The position numbers and the translations under genes were made by a program. From NCBI GenBank assembly GCA_020029535.1, contig JAIBJM010000010.1:1-51235 (forward strand): 51,235 nt of DNA. The letters are read 5' to 3'. Position 1 is the stretch's first letter; the number at the start of each line of letters is the position of its first letter. The notes under the pieces are model-generated. The model was not told the origin of the DNA. It saw only the letters and a program-made list of their open reading frames with translations, and searched no databases. This DNA comes from Gammaproteobacteria bacterium (GTDB lineage: Bacteria; Pseudomonadota; Gammaproteobacteria; Steroidobacterales; Steroidobacteraceae). This document shows, piece after piece, positions 16,207 to 25,376 of this stretch.

Positions 16207-17420
16207 GCGTCCGGCATCCGCGCGATCACCAGCGCCGCGCCCAGGAAGCCCAGCGCGCACAGTGCGATGCTGCGTGACAGGCCGATCGACATCGCGAGCG
16301 AACCGAGGGCATAGGGGGCGAGCGCCGCGATGCCGCGGCCCACATCGAAGCAGAAACCGGCGCCGAGACTCCGCAGACGCGTCGGATAGAGCGCCGGGAA
16401 GTAGGCACCGAAAGCGCCGGTAAAGGCAAAGAACACGCCCAGCAGCGGTCCCAGCCAGAACAGCAACGTCGGCTCGCGTGCCGCGGCGTATAACGGCAGC
16501 AACAGCGTGCCGCCAATGAAGCAGCAGAGCAGTGCGCGACGCTGGCCAATGCGATCTGCGACCCAGCCGAAGATCTGATAGCCGGCGAACATGCCGACGT
16601 TGAGCATCATGACGAAGGTGGTCATGCGCGCCGGGTCGAGCCCGCGCTCCTTCACCAGGTAGGTAGGCAGCCAGGTGTTGGCGCCCCAGTAGGCAATCAA
16701 CGCGCCGCTTGCGGCCAGCGTGCCGAGCAGCGTGTTGCGCCGGATGCCGGGCGCGAAGATCTCGCGGATCGGGACATGCGGCACTGCTCCGCCACTGCGG
16801 CGCCGTTCACGATCGGCGCGCCACTCTTCCGACTCCGGCACGGCCAGCGCGATGTACAGCGACGCCGCCAGCGCTGTGCCGCCCAGCAGAAACAGCATGC
16901 GCCAGCCATAGTCCGGCAGCACGACGCGCGCGATCGCAGCCGCCAGGATATAGCCCACCGGCCAGCTGCTCAGCACGAAGGCAATCGCGCGACCGCGCTG
17001 CTCGCGCGGCCACGTTTCATTGATGAAGGCCGTGATGACGCCCCAGGCTCCGCCAAGGCCCAGCCCGGCCAGGAAGCGCAACACCATGATGTCCCACCAA
17101 CTGCGCGACCAGTAGATAGCGGCAGTAAACACCGCGAAGGTGGTAACGCAGTACAGCAGCGCACGCCGCCGGCCGTAGTTGTCGGCATACCATCCGACCA
17201 GCACGCTGCTGACGCCGACACCCAGCATGCCGGCAGTGCCGAGCAGACCCGCCTGCGCGAGCGTGAGCTGGAATTCCTGCGTGATCAGCGCCAGCGAAAG
17301 CGCCAGCATCATGAAATCCATCGCGTCGAAGCCGTAGCTGGCGAAGCTCGCACCCAGCACGCGCCAGCGCGCCGGACTGCCGCTCACCGCGCGCATCTCA
17401 TTGATCTGCCCTGTCGCCAT
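16203..17420 (-). CDS. MFS transporter (aromatic acid/sugar:H+ symporter-like)
   Basis: A 405-residue transporter with twelve predicted membrane helices. ATG at 17420 has a strong GGAGGG site. The loop-2/3 motif GWYADNYGRRRALL and the loop-8/9 counterpart GWVADRIGQRRALL are both visible, as is the RGRAIAF segment after helix 4. This pattern fits the metabolite:H+ symporter subgroup that includes aromatic-acid carriers. The substrate is unknown. It is followed 130 bases upstream, on the same strand, by the AEC transporter; the gap of 130 bases shows no clear signal. Confidence 0.85.
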   Translation of the reverse strand: MATGQINEMRAVSGSPARWRVLGASFASYGFDAMDFMMLALSLALITQEFQLTLAQAGLLGTAGMLGVGVSSVLVGWYADNYGRRRALLYCVTTFAVFTAAIYWSRSWWDIMVLRFLAGLGLGGAWGVITAFINETWPREQRGRAIAFVLSSWPVGYILAAAIARVVLPDYGWRMLFLLGGTALAASLYIALAVPESEEWRADRERRRSGGAVPHVPIREIFAPGIRRNTLLGTLAASGALIAYWGANTWLPTYLVKERGLDPARMTTFVMMLNVGMFAGYQIFGWVADRIGQRRALLCCFIGGTLLLPLYAAAREPTLLFWLGPLLGVFFAFTGAFGAYFPALYPTRLRSLGAGFCFDVGRGIAALAPYALGSLAMSIGLSRSIALCALGFLGAALVIARMPDA

Positions 17421-17549
17421 GCAACCCTCCCCCCAGGCACCGATCGTGCCGTACAGCATTGATAACATCTACCACCGTCTGCTGCCAATGCTGCGCGCGA
17501 TGGTAAGCACGGTTTTCATGATCCGGACGATTGCTGCCGGCCTTCCCGA

Positions 17550-18494
17550 TCACTGCATCGATGTGTGCAGCAGCGCGAGCAGCGCCGGTACGGTCAACGC
17601 GGCCAGCGCCGTCGACAGGACCAGGCTGCTCGCGACCGTTCCCTGCAACGTCCGGAAATGTGTTGCCATCAGGTAGACGTTGACGCCGGTCGACATCGAG
17701 GCCAGCAGCACCACGACACTGGTCTCGAGCGGTGGCAACCCCAGCGCCGCCGCGATGGCCCACACGATCAGCGGCTGCAGCACCAGCTTGAGCGCGCAGA
17801 TCGTCAGGCTCTGCGACCATTCCAGCCGGATGCCGTATTCGACCAGTCCCATGCCGAGCACCAGCAGCGCCGCCGGTGCAGCCAGCCAGCTGGTTACATC
17901 CAGCGTCCGGCCGATCCAGTGAGGCAGCTTCAGGCCCATGGCGCTGACCAGCACGCCAGCGAGAATCGCGACCACGATCGGGTTCTTCAGCACGCCGAGC
18001 ACCGTCTTGCCGAAGCCGGCCGGCGAGAACGAGCCGTGCCGCGCCCATTCGATCGATATGCTCACCAGCGTCCACAGCGTCAGCGAATTGAACACCAGCA
18101 CCAGCGCGACGGCCGGCACCGAAGCTTCGCCCAGCGCCAGGCGCGCGATCGGCAGGCCCAGCAGCACGTTGTTGGAGAAGATGCCGGCGAGCGCAAAGAT
18201 CGACTGCGACACGCCGTCCATGCCAAAGCACCGGGCTGCGACTATCCGCGCGATGAAGAACACGGCGAAGCAGCTGCCGAAGAACGCGATCAGCAGCCGC
18301 GCGTCGACGGGCGGCAGCGAGCGCAGACCGCTCACCATGTGAAACAGCAGCGCCGGCAGCGCCACCACGAAGATGAATTTCGACAGCAGCGCAGTCCACT
18401 CGCGCCGCCAGCGCCAGCTGGCGAGCGCGTAGCCGGCGAACACGATGGCGAACAGCGGGGCAAAGAGCCGGAAGAACTGCCAGAAGGCGGTCAT
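17550..18494 (-). CDS. AEC family transporter
   Basis: A 314-residue membrane protein of the auxin-efflux-carrier family with about ten helices in two inverted repeats. The characteristic broken helices are recognisable at SNNVLLGLPI and STGVNVYLMA, and the N-terminal FAGYALASWRW segment is typical. Bacterial members carry malonate, malate or similar organic acids; the substrate cannot be inferred here. It lies 16 bases after the cupin gene, so the two are probably co-transcribed. Confidence 0.87.
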   Translation of the reverse strand: MTAFWQFFRLFAPLFAIVFAGYALASWRWRREWTALLSKFIFVVALPALLFHMVSGLRSLPPVDARLLIAFFGSCFAVFFIARIVAARCFGMDGVSQSIFALAGIFSNNVLLGLPIARLALGEASVPAVALVLVFNSLTLWTLVSISIEWARHGSFSPAGFGKTVLGVLKNPIVVAILAGVLVSAMGLKLPHWIGRTLDVTSWLAAPAALLVLGMGLVEYGIRLEWSQSLTICALKLVLQPLIVWAIAAALGLPPLETSVVVLLASMSTGVNVYLMATHFRTLQGTVASSLVLSTALAALTVPALLALLHTSMQ

Positions 18495-18510
18495 TCCGCC
18501 GCAGATAACT

Positions 18511-19044
18511 TCACGTAGCGGTCGACTTCATGGCGGGAGCCCATGCGGGCGGCGCGACATTGATAATGGCTTCGATCGAAGGTGCGGTGAGGGCGATGCC
18601 GATGCCTTGCAAGATCATTTCCGGATGCGGGTTATGTCCCCGGTGCACCTTGCCGATGGGCTCCGAATACACCTCGCCGGGACCTCCCTTGATCAGCACG
18701 CCCTCCTCGAAATGCCCTTCGAACAGGCCCTGCAGGGTCAGGTAAAACGTGGCGCCCATGTGAATGTGCCAGTTGGTGAAGCCACCGGGAGTAATTTCGT
18801 AGTTGTAGATCTGGACGTGGACGTTGGGGTCTTTGGGCACGTATTCGTACAGCGCGTCGAACAGCATGTTCCGATGCAACGACTGCCCCGGCTTGAGGAA
18901 GCCGCCGAGCTGCATCTTGAGATCGCCGTAACCGTGTTTCGCGTGTGGGCGACCGGCAGCCATCGGCTGACCGCAGACCGGACAGGTTTGTGGCCGCGAT
19001 GGAGCCAGTCTCTTGTTCTCTTTCTCGACGATCTTGCGCTTCAA
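18511..19044 (-). CDS. Cupin-domain protein with N-terminal zinc-ribbon-like CPVCG
   Basis: A 177-residue protein starting at TTG (19044), with GGGAG eight bases upstream; no ATG fits as well. Residues 19-28 read QTCPVCGQPM, a half zinc ribbon preceded by a basic stretch. The rest is a single cupin: NWHIHMGATFYLTLQG supplies an HxH and a later Glu/His set (EPIGKVHRGHNPHPEM). The enzyme activity is unknown; small cupins often bind metal and act on aromatic or phenolic acids. Upstream of the AEC transporter in one transcript and divergent from the efflux operon. Confidence 0.75.
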   Translation of the reverse strand: MKRKIVEKENKRLAPSRPQTCPVCGQPMAAGRPHAKHGYGDLKMQLGGFLKPGQSLHRNMLFDALYEYVPKDPNVHVQIYNYEITPGGFTNWHIHMGATFYLTLQGLFEGHFEEGVLIKGGPGEVYSEPIGKVHRGHNPHPEMILQGIGIALTAPSIEAIINVAPPAWAPAMKSTAT

Positions 19045-19184
19045 ACGATTACTCCCGACTGTCCTTTTTTCAAAGGATACTAGATCCGGCAGCCTTCCAA
19101 CTACGTAGATTCGCGTATCGGCTGTACCGGCGGCTCAGGCTAGATTTCCCCGGCAGCCATGAAGCAATGCACGCCAGGGACAGC

Positions 19185-20519
19185 ATGAGAACATCTTCCA
19201 GCGACAGCGCCGTGACCGCGGCCGACGACGAAGCGGCCCGACTGACAGGATTGCTGTCTGAAGACGAAGGGTGGTTCCCCCGCTATCGCCGCTGGCTGGT
19301 GCTGGCGCTTGTGCTGCTCGCGCTGGCGAGCGCGGCCTACGTCGGGTTCACTCGCAAGCAGGAAGCCGCGGCGCCGCGCTATCGCACCGAAACCGCGGCG
19401 GTGCGCAAGCTGGTGGTGACGATCTCCGCCACCGGCAACGTGCAGCCAACCAACCAGGTGGATGTGAGCAGCGAGTTGTCCGGCATCGTCGAGCAGGTGT
19501 TCGTCGACGACAACGACCGGGTCAGGAAAGGTCAGTTGCTGGCGCAACTGGACCTCTCGAGGCTCGAAGATGCTGTCGCCAGGTCGCAGGCAAATCTGGA
19601 GACAGCTGAGGCCCAGGTGTCGCAGGCGCAGGCCACGACCGCCGAGACCCGGGCCAATCTGACACGCTTCAGACAGCTGGATGTCCTGTCGGGCAGTACG
19701 GTGCCGTCCAGGAGCGAGCTGGATACCGTCGAGGCGACGGCCAAGCGCGCCGAGGCCAGCGAAGCCGCCGCACGGGCTGCCGTATCGCAGGCGCATGCGG
19801 CCCTGAAGTCCGACTCGACGAACCTGGAGAAGGCGCGCATCCGCTCACCAATCAATGGTGTGGTGTTGACGCGCAAGGTGGAGCCGGGACAGACCGTTGC
19901 AGCGTCGTTCCAGGCGCCGGTGCTGTTCACGATCGCCGAAGATCTGGCAAAGATGGAGCTGCAGGTCGACATCGACGAGGCCGACGTGGGCCAGGTCAAG
20001 ATCGGCCAGAAGGCGAACTTCGGTGTCGATGCGTGGCCAGGACGCATCTATCAGGCTGTCATCGAGCGGGTGGGCTACGGCTCGCAGTTGAAGGACGGCG
20101 TGGTGTCCTACCCGGCCGTGCTCCAGGTGGCGAATGTCGATCTGAGTCTGCGACCCGGAATGACCGGCACGGCGCAGATCACCACGCTGATGCGCGAGAG
20201 TGCGCTGGTGATTCCCAACGCCGCGCTGCGCTACGTGCCGGCCACAGAGGCACTGCCCGCCGAGACGCAGGCTGCGCCAGCGAGAAGTGGCAATGTGCTC
20301 GGCGCGCTGCTGCCGAGCCCGCCGGCGGCAGAGTCCAAAACCGCAGCACCGGCACCCGATGCCGCCGGCATGCAGCGCATCTGGGTGCTGCGCGACGGCG
20401 CTGCCGTGGCTGTGCAGGTGACAACTGGCGCCACCGACGGTCGCGTGACGGAAGTTACCGGGGGAGAGCTGCAAGCCGGGATGGAAGTGATCACCGAGGC
20501 GGTGGTCACCGCTCCATGA
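19185..20519 (+). CDS. MacA-like periplasmic adaptor (membrane fusion protein)
   Basis: A 444-residue HlyD/MacA-family adaptor. I use ATG 19185 with AGGGA upstream; the cytoplasmic leader of about 40 residues precedes one membrane anchor (WLVLALVLLALASAAYVGF). Then come the biotinyl-lipoyl half-motif (ISATGNVQPTNQVDVSSELSG), a long alpha-hairpin rich in Ala/Gln/Glu, and the second half-motif (IRSPINGVVLTRKVEPGQTV). The C-terminus carries an Ala/Pro-rich loop before the last beta domain. It would link the permease to an outer-membrane channel such as TolC, which is not encoded here. First of three overlapping genes. Confidence 0.9.
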   Translation: MRTSSSDSAVTAADDEAARLTGLLSEDEGWFPRYRRWLVLALVLLALASAAYVGFTRKQEAAAPRYRTETAAVRKLVVTISATGNVQPTNQVDVSSELSGIVEQVFVDDNDRVRKGQLLAQLDLSRLEDAVARSQANLETAEAQVSQAQATTAETRANLTRFRQLDVLSGSTVPSRSELDTVEATAKRAEASEAAARAAVSQAHAALKSDSTNLEKARIRSPINGVVLTRKVEPGQTVAASFQAPVLFTIAEDLAKMELQVDIDEADVGQVKIGQKANFGVDAWPGRIYQAVIERVGYGSQLKDGVVSYPAVLQVANVDLSLRPGMTGTAQITTLMRESALVIPNAALRYVPATEALPAETQAAPARSGNVLGALLPSPPAAESKTAAPAPDAAGMQRIWVLRDGAAVAVQVTTGATDGRVTEVTGGELQAGMEVITEAVVTAP

Positions 20520-21229
20520 AGAGTCCGGAGCCCACCCCGCTGATCCGTCTGCGCGGCATCACCAAGACCTTCGGCGAGGGCAGCGCAGCTTTTCAGGCGT
20601 TGAAGGGTGTCGACCTCGACGTCGCCAAAGGCGAATTCGTCGCCATCATGGGGCCCAGCGGCTCAGGCAAGTCCACCGCAATGAACATCATCGGTTGCCT
20701 GGATTCGCCCAGCAGCGGCACCTATGAATACCACGGCACGCACGTCGAGAAACTCAGCCGCCGGCAGCGCGCACTGTTGCGGCGGAACTTCCTGGGCTTC
20801 GTGTTCCAGGGCTTCAATCTGCTCGCTCGTACCAGCGCGCTGGAGAACGTCGAGCTGCCTCTGATCTATCGCGGCGCTTCGACTTCCGAGCGGCATAGCG
20901 CCGGCCGCGCGGCGCTGGAACAGGTGGGACTCGCCGGCTGGGAAGACCACACACCGGCGGAATTGTCGGGTGGCCAACAGCAGCGTGTGGCGCTGGCACG
21001 CGCGATCATCACGCAGCCGTCGGTACTGCTAGCCGACGAGCCGACCGGAAACCTGGACTCCAGAACCAGTCGCGAGGTCATGGATCTGATCGCCGCGCTC
21101 AACCGCGATCACGGCATTACCGTGCTGATGGTCACGCATGAGCCGGATATGGCGGATTACGCCCGACGCATCGTGCGTTTTGTCGACGGCCAGGTGGAAA
21201 GCGATCATCGCAGGCAGGAGAACGGCTGA
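20516..21229 (+). CDS. MacB-type ABC transporter ATPase (LolD-like)
   Basis: A 237-residue nucleotide-binding subunit. Its ATG overlaps the adaptor stop (ATGA). Visible motifs: Walker [11 protein letters not shown]-loop in FVFQGFNLL, signature [14 protein letters not shown], Walker [13 protein letters not shown] and switch His in VTHEPDMA. In this system the ATPase is separate from the permease, unlike E. coli MacB, where they are fused. It should drive export of a macrolide-like, peptide or lipid substrate together with the next gene. Confidence 0.93.
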   Translation: MKSPEPTPLIRLRGITKTFGEGSAAFQALKGVDLDVAKGEFVAIMGPSGSGKSTAMNIIGCLDSPSSGTYEYHGTHVEKLSRRQRALLRRNFLGFVFQGFNLLARTSALENVELPLIYRGASTSERHSAGRAALEQVGLAGWEDHTPAELSGGQQQRVALARAIITQPSVLLADEPTGNLDSRTSREVMDLIAALNRDHGITVLMVTHEPDMADYARRIVRFVDGQVESDHRRQENG

Positions 21230-22431
21230 TGTTGTGGAATACGCTGATCCTCGCGCTGCGCGCCATTCATCGCAATCTGATGCGGTCGCTGCTGACGATG
21301 CTGGGCGTGGTGATCGGCGTCGCTGCCGTCATCACGATGGTGACGCTGGGCAATGGCGCCACATTGTCGGTTACCCGGCAGATCGCCAGCATGGGCAGCA
21401 ATCTCATCATTGTCATACCGGGCCAGGGCTTCGGTCCCGGCGCTGGCGCGGCGCCGAACTTCAAGTCCGCCGACGCGGAGGCGATCCGCAACCAGATCGG
21501 CACGATCGATCTTGTCGCGCCGGCCACGGCAAAGGCCGTCACGGCGGTCTACCAGGCGAGCAACTGGAACACGCGGGTCACGGGCACCACCAACGATTAC
21601 TTCCAAGCCGGCAACTGGGAGCTGGCGGCCGGCAGAACCTTCAGCGAAACCGAGGAACGCGCCGGCAAGACCGTGTGCGTACTGGGTGAATCGGTACGGA
21701 ACAAGCTGTTCGGGCAAGGCAACCCCGTCGGGGCAGAGATCCGTATCAAGCAGTTCGCCTGCGAGGTCATCGGCCTGCTGAAGGCAAAAGGCCAGTCAGC
21801 CATGGGTCAGGACCAGGACGACGCGATCGTCATGCCGCTGCGCACGGTGCAGCGACGTCTGACCGGCAGCCAGGACGTGAACCAGATCACCGCGACGGCC
21901 CGCGCGGGCGCCTCGATCGAGTCAACCAAGGTGGCGCTGACGGCGCTGATGCGCGAACGCCGCAATATCAGCGACACCGAAGAAGACAACTTCCGCGTGA
22001 TGGATACGCGCCAGATCGCGGAGACACTGACCGGCACGACGCGCATCCTGACCATGCTGCTGGGCATGGTGGCTGCGGTCAGCCTGCTGGTGGGCGGTAT
22101 CGGCATCATGAACATCATGCTGGTGTCGGTGACCGAGCGCACGCGCGAGATCGGCATCCGTCTGGCCATCGGCGCACTGGAGGGCGAGGTGTTGCTGCAG
22201 TTCCTGATCGAGGCAGTGGTCCTCTCCAGCCTGGGCGGCCTGGTGGGAATCGTGGTGGCAGCGGCCGGGTCCGTCGTGATCGCCGGCATCATGGGCATAC
22301 CCTACGTATTCGAGCCCACGATCAACCTGCTCTCGTTCGTGTTCTCCTCGGCGATCGGGGTCATCTTCGGTTACTTCCCGGCGCGACGCGCTGCGCGCCT
22401 GGATCCGATCGAGGCCCTGCGTCATGAGTGA
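21229..22431 (+). CDS. MacB/FtsX-type ABC transporter permease
   Basis: A 400-residue permease; the ATG shares one base with the ATPase stop. One helix at the N-terminus (ALRAIHRNLMRSLLTMLGVVIG) is followed by a large MacB-type periplasmic domain (roughly 50-270) and three C-terminal helices with the FtsX-type GGIGIMNIMLVSVTERTREIGIRLAIGA motif split over the first of them. Ends with YFPARRAARLDPIEALRHE, the usual coupling-helix end. It completes a tripartite mechanotransmission exporter with the two genes before it. Confidence 0.93.
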   Translation: MLWNTLILALRAIHRNLMRSLLTMLGVVIGVAAVITMVTLGNGATLSVTRQIASMGSNLIIVIPGQGFGPGAGAAPNFKSADAEAIRNQIGTIDLVAPATAKAVTAVYQASNWNTRVTGTTNDYFQAGNWELAAGRTFSETEERAGKTVCVLGESVRNKLFGQGNPVGAEIRIKQFACEVIGLLKAKGQSAMGQDQDDAIVMPLRTVQRRLTGSQDVNQITATARAGASIESTKVALTALMRERRNISDTEEDNFRVMDTRQIAETLTGTTRILTMLLGMVAAVSLLVGGIGIMNIMLVSVTERTREIGIRLAIGALEGEVLLQFLIEAVVLSSLGGLVGIVVAAAGSVVIAGIMGIPYVFEPTINLLSFVFSSAIGVIFGYFPARRAARLDPIEALRHE

Positions 22432-22450
22432 CAACCGCACTCGCCGGCTT

Positions 22451-22879
22451 TCACTTTCCGGATCCTCCGCCCATCGGCCCGCCCATCGACTGCCGATCCA
22501 TCATCATCTGCATCATCATGGTCATCATATCCATGCGGGACTTCATCCCCTGGGCGCCGTCGTCGGCCCCCTTCGCATTCATCATCTGATGCATCGCTTT
22601 CATGCCGTCCTGCATGGCCTGGCCATGCTCCTTCATCGCCGCCTGACGCTCGGCCGGCGTCCTGGCTGCCATCATTTTTTCGTGCGTAGCATGCATCTGA
22701 TGCATCACCGCGGCAGCATCTGTCGGCGCCGCAGCAGCAGGGGCTGACTTGCCAGCGGGATCCGCCACGTGATTGTGATCATGTTGGGCATCGTCGGCGG
22801 CAAAAACCGCCCCCGGGAAAGCCGTGGCCAGCACTGCACCCATGACCGCAATCCGGCTGGCAAGACGTGAAGTCATCAT
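22451..22879 (-). CDS. Met/His-rich exported protein, possible metal binder
   Basis: A 142-residue protein starting at ATG 22879 after GGAG (a second ATG follows directly). The signal peptide ends near VFAAD. The mature N-terminus has a His cluster (QHDHNHV), the middle is Ala/Pro-rich then helical, and the last 40 residues are packed with methionine (MDMMTMMMQMMMDRQSM) before a GGPMGGGSGK tail. Met- and His-rich periplasmic proteins commonly bind copper or silver, but no specific family or copper operon neighbour is seen. It converges on the efflux permease with 19 bases between stops. Function unproven. Confidence 0.75.
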   Translation of the reverse strand: MMTSRLASRIAVMGAVLATAFPGAVFAADDAQHDHNHVADPAGKSAPAAAAPTDAAAVMHQMHATHEKMMAARTPAERQAAMKEHGQAMQDGMKAMHQMMNAKGADDGAQGMKSRMDMMTMMMQMMMDRQSMGGPMGGGSGK

Positions 22880-22979
22880 GATGGGCTCCTTTGGATATAC
22901 CCCACCAGACTCTGCCCGCATCAGGACCTGCACGGCATCAGTACTTTCCCCTAGGACCTGATCGCAGCCGATGACGCGC

Positions 22980-23558
22980 TCAGCCACTCCAGGATCGGAA
23001 GCGGCCGGTATCCAGATGCACGAAGCCGGATTTGCGGTAATACCCCACTCCGCCGAACGCTGCGCTCAAAGCCAGGTCCCGCAGTTGCGCACACGGCACA
23101 CCGCTCAATCTGACATCGATGGCTTTTCCCTGCATGTGCAAACTGTGGCGCGCGACACCGGAGCTGTGCGAGTGCAGCAAGGCATTGGATGCCGGAGAGC
23201 GGTAGCCGGAGATGACCTCGAAGTGAGGCTCGCGATCCGCGCGCACCGCCAGCGTGTGCAGCAGGTCGAACAATTGCGGATCGATGGTACTGACAGCGCC
23301 GCAGCGATGGTCGCGGAGAAGAATGTTCAGCCGGGCCAATGCGTCGGACAGATAGCTGCCCGCCGCGAAATATCGTGCGACCAGCGACTCTCCCGTGTGC
23401 GTATTGACCAGAGATAGGGTGCGCTCGGGCAATTGGCCGACTCCGTCCGACGCGCCAGCCCAGCCCCGACCGCACCATACGGCGGGAGCCGCGACCGCGA
23501 ACTTCAACAGCTGCCGCCGAGCCTGGCCGCGGGACTTCAGCTTCAGTTGATCCGTCAT
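22980..23558 (-). CDS. DUF882/YcbK-like zinc peptidase, Tat-type signal
   Basis: A 192-residue protein. ATG 23558 has GGAG upstream. The N-terminus has RRQLLKF followed by a hydrophobic stretch, a Tat-type signal as in E. coli YcbK. The peptidase-M15-like domain is complete: SGYRSPASN, then His in ARHSLHMQG, Asp in KAIDVRL and His in FVHLDTG, the zinc triad of D-Ala-D-Ala-type endopeptidases. A role in trimming peptidoglycan in the periplasm is likely by homology. It begins 11 bases after the dehydrogenase stop, so they may be one transcript. Confidence 0.88.
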   Translation of the reverse strand: MTDQLKLKSRGQARRQLLKFAVAAPAVWCGRGWAGASDGVGQLPERTLSLVNTHTGESLVARYFAAGSYLSDALARLNILLRDHRCGAVSTIDPQLFDLLHTLAVRADREPHFEVISGYRSPASNALLHSHSSGVARHSLHMQGKAIDVRLSGVPCAQLRDLALSAAFGGVGYYRKSGFVHLDTGRFRSWSG

Positions 23559-23568
23559 CGCATCTCCA

Positions 23569-24582
23569 TCAAACCGCGGCGAGACCGTGCTCTGCCTTGA
23601 TCTCGTTGCCGCTGACCGTACCCTGTTCGAACGCCGAGATATTTGCAAGAGTGGTCCGGGCGATTTCATCGAGCGCCCGCTCCGTAAAGAAACCCTGATG
23701 AGCGGTGATCAGCGCATTGGGGAAAGTGAGCAGCCGCTCGAACACATCGTCCTCGATCACTTCGTTCGAAAGGTCGGTGAAGAACAGATCGCCCTCCTGT
23801 TCATACACATCGAGCGCCACGGCACCCAGCTGGCGGCTCTTCAGGGCCGCAATCAGCGCCCTGGCATCGACCACCGCGCCGCGGCTGGTGTTGACCAGCA
23901 TGCCGCCCCGGCGCATGCGCGCGAAGGCGGCGGTGCCGAGCAGATGATGCGTCTGCGGCGTGAGTGGACAATGCAGGGATACGACGTCCGCCTGCTCGAG
24001 CAGCGCTTCGAACGGCACGTACCGCACGCCCAGCTCCAGACACTGGCTGGACACCACCGGATCGGCAGCCAGCAACTTCACCCCGAACCCCGTCAGCAAC
24101 TGCGCCAGCGCCGTCCCGATCCGTCCGGTGCCGACAATCCCGACGGTGCTGCCGTTCAGGTCGCGACCGAGCAGCCCGTCGAGCGAGAAGTTGCCGTTGC
24201 GTACGCGCGCGTAGGCACGATGCAGCTGGCGCCGCAGGCACAGGATCAATCCCAGCGTGAATTCCGCCACCGACTGCGGAGAGTAGGCCGGCACGCGCAC
24301 CACGGTCAGTCCGCAGGCCGCCGCCGCCTTGAGATCGACGTTGTTGAACCCGGCGCAACGCAACGCAATCAGCCGCGTGCCACCCCGCGCCAGCCGCTGC
24401 ACGGTTTCGGCGTCGAGGCGGTCATTGACGAACACGCAGACAGCGGCAAACCCGTGGGCGGTTTCCACCGTCTGCGCGGAAAGCCGGAAATCGAAAAACG
24501 CCAGTTCGTGTCCGAAGCGCGCATTGGCGCCCGCCAGAAAGTCGCGATCGTATCGTTGGGTGCTGAAAACCGCGATGCGCAT
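23569..24582 (-). CDS. D-2-hydroxyacid dehydrogenase, fermentative D-lactate dehydrogenase type
   Basis: A 337-residue NAD-dependent enzyme. ATG 24582 has AGGA at nine bases. Family marks: FVNDRLD and LRCAGFNNVDL near the N-terminus, NAD fingerprint GIVGTGRIG, catalytic Arg in NTSRGAVVD, then a Glu, and catalytic His in ITAHQGFFT. The AHQGFFT end is characteristic of LdhA-type D-lactate dehydrogenases that regenerate NAD by reducing pyruvate. This would fit the low-oxygen theme of the window (FixLJ, qNor, zinc alcohol dehydrogenase). It is divergent from the DksA-like gene across 122 bases. Confidence 0.88.
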   Translation of the reverse strand: MRIAVFSTQRYDRDFLAGANARFGHELAFFDFRLSAQTVETAHGFAAVCVFVNDRLDAETVQRLARGGTRLIALRCAGFNNVDLKAAAACGLTVVRVPAYSPQSVAEFTLGLILCLRRQLHRAYARVRNGNFSLDGLLGRDLNGSTVGIVGTGRIGTALAQLLTGFGVKLLAADPVVSSQCLELGVRYVPFEALLEQADVVSLHCPLTPQTHHLLGTAAFARMRRGGMLVNTSRGAVVDARALIAALKSRQLGAVALDVYEQEGDLFFTDLSNEVIEDDVFERLLTFPNALITAHQGFFTERALDEIARTTLANISAFEQGTVSGNEIKAEHGLAAV

Positions 24583-24704
24583 CTGAAAATTCCTGACCGT
24601 ATTACGTTGGCCGGATCCAGCAGCATTTATCCATTCGGATACTCCCCGATCCATCCGTACAACTACCTACGGCAATAACCGGAGCGGCCCGGTAATCTGC
24701 GGGC

Positions 24705-25076
24705 ATGCCACAACAAAACAGGTTCGAAAAGCAGCTCCGCGACCGCAAGGCCGTGCTTCTTGGGGAAGTCCACGATGCATTGCTGCGCATCGATGCGGAG
24801 CGCAATGCCGAGGTCGCGGCCCAGGTCCGCGATACCAAGGATCAGGCCGCCATCGAGTCGCTGGCCGAGATCGGCCATGCCGAGGTCGAGCGTGATCTCG
24901 GAGAAGTTCGGGATATCGATGCCGCTTTACAGCGCATCGCCGCTGGCACCTACGGGACCTGCGTGACCTGCGGCGCGCAGATTGCGCAGGAACGGCTCGA
25001 AGCCTACCCGACCGCGAAGCGCTGCCTGCACTGTCAGCAGTCACACGAGCGCGGTAGCACGCAATCGCTGATTTAG
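24705..25076 (+). CDS. DksA/TraR family C4 zinc-finger protein
   Basis: A 123-residue protein with a long charged helical N-terminal part (coiled-coil-like, 5-75) and a C-terminal zinc finger: C86, C89, C107, C110 in TCVTCGAQI and RCLHCQQ. The DxxDxA coiled-coil tip of true DksA is not clear; the length and ERLEAYPTAKRC motif fit the shorter TraR/YocK-type relatives. It would act on RNA polymerase or DNA-bound complexes during stress. No operon partner; the next gene is 90 bases away. Confidence 0.87.
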   Translation: MPQQNRFEKQLRDRKAVLLGEVHDALLRIDAERNAEVAAQVRDTKDQAAIESLAEIGHAEVERDLGEVRDIDAALQRIAAGTYGTCVTCGAQIAQERLEAYPTAKRCLHCQQSHERGSTQSLI

Positions 25077-25165
25077 GATCAGTCGGCAGACTGCGTGTGA
25101 AAGTACCAATCCACGCAGCCGTATGACTCATCGCGTCTTGCACCGTCATTGCGAGGCAACAACCG

Positions 25166-25375
25166 ATGCTTTCAGTCAGCTCCAGTACACATACACAACA
25201 GTGGCCACCGCCCGTCGTCCAGGGTGACGATACGACGGTCATTCGCTTCGTCACCGGGCCCGAGCCGCCGAAAGTCCCGCCCTACCCTGTTCTGTCACCG
25301 GAACTCACTTATGGCTGCGTCGAGTGGTTCGACTACAAACGCCATCCTCTCAAAACCAAGGACAAGACAACCTGA
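25166..25375 (+). CDS. Small protein of unknown function upstream of globin
   Basis: A 69-residue protein that I do not recognise. ATG preceded by GAGG at nine bases, so it is probably translated. It is rich in Pro, Thr and Tyr (VTGPEPPKVPPYPVL), has a single Cys (GCVEW) and no signal peptide or membrane segment. Its stop is one base before the globin ATG, which argues for co-expression and possibly a partner role. Confidence 0.55.
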   Translation: MLSVSSSTHTQQWPPPVVQGDDTTVIRFVTGPEPPKVPPYPVLSPELTYGCVEWFDYKRHPLKTKDKTT

Positions 25376-25376
25376 G

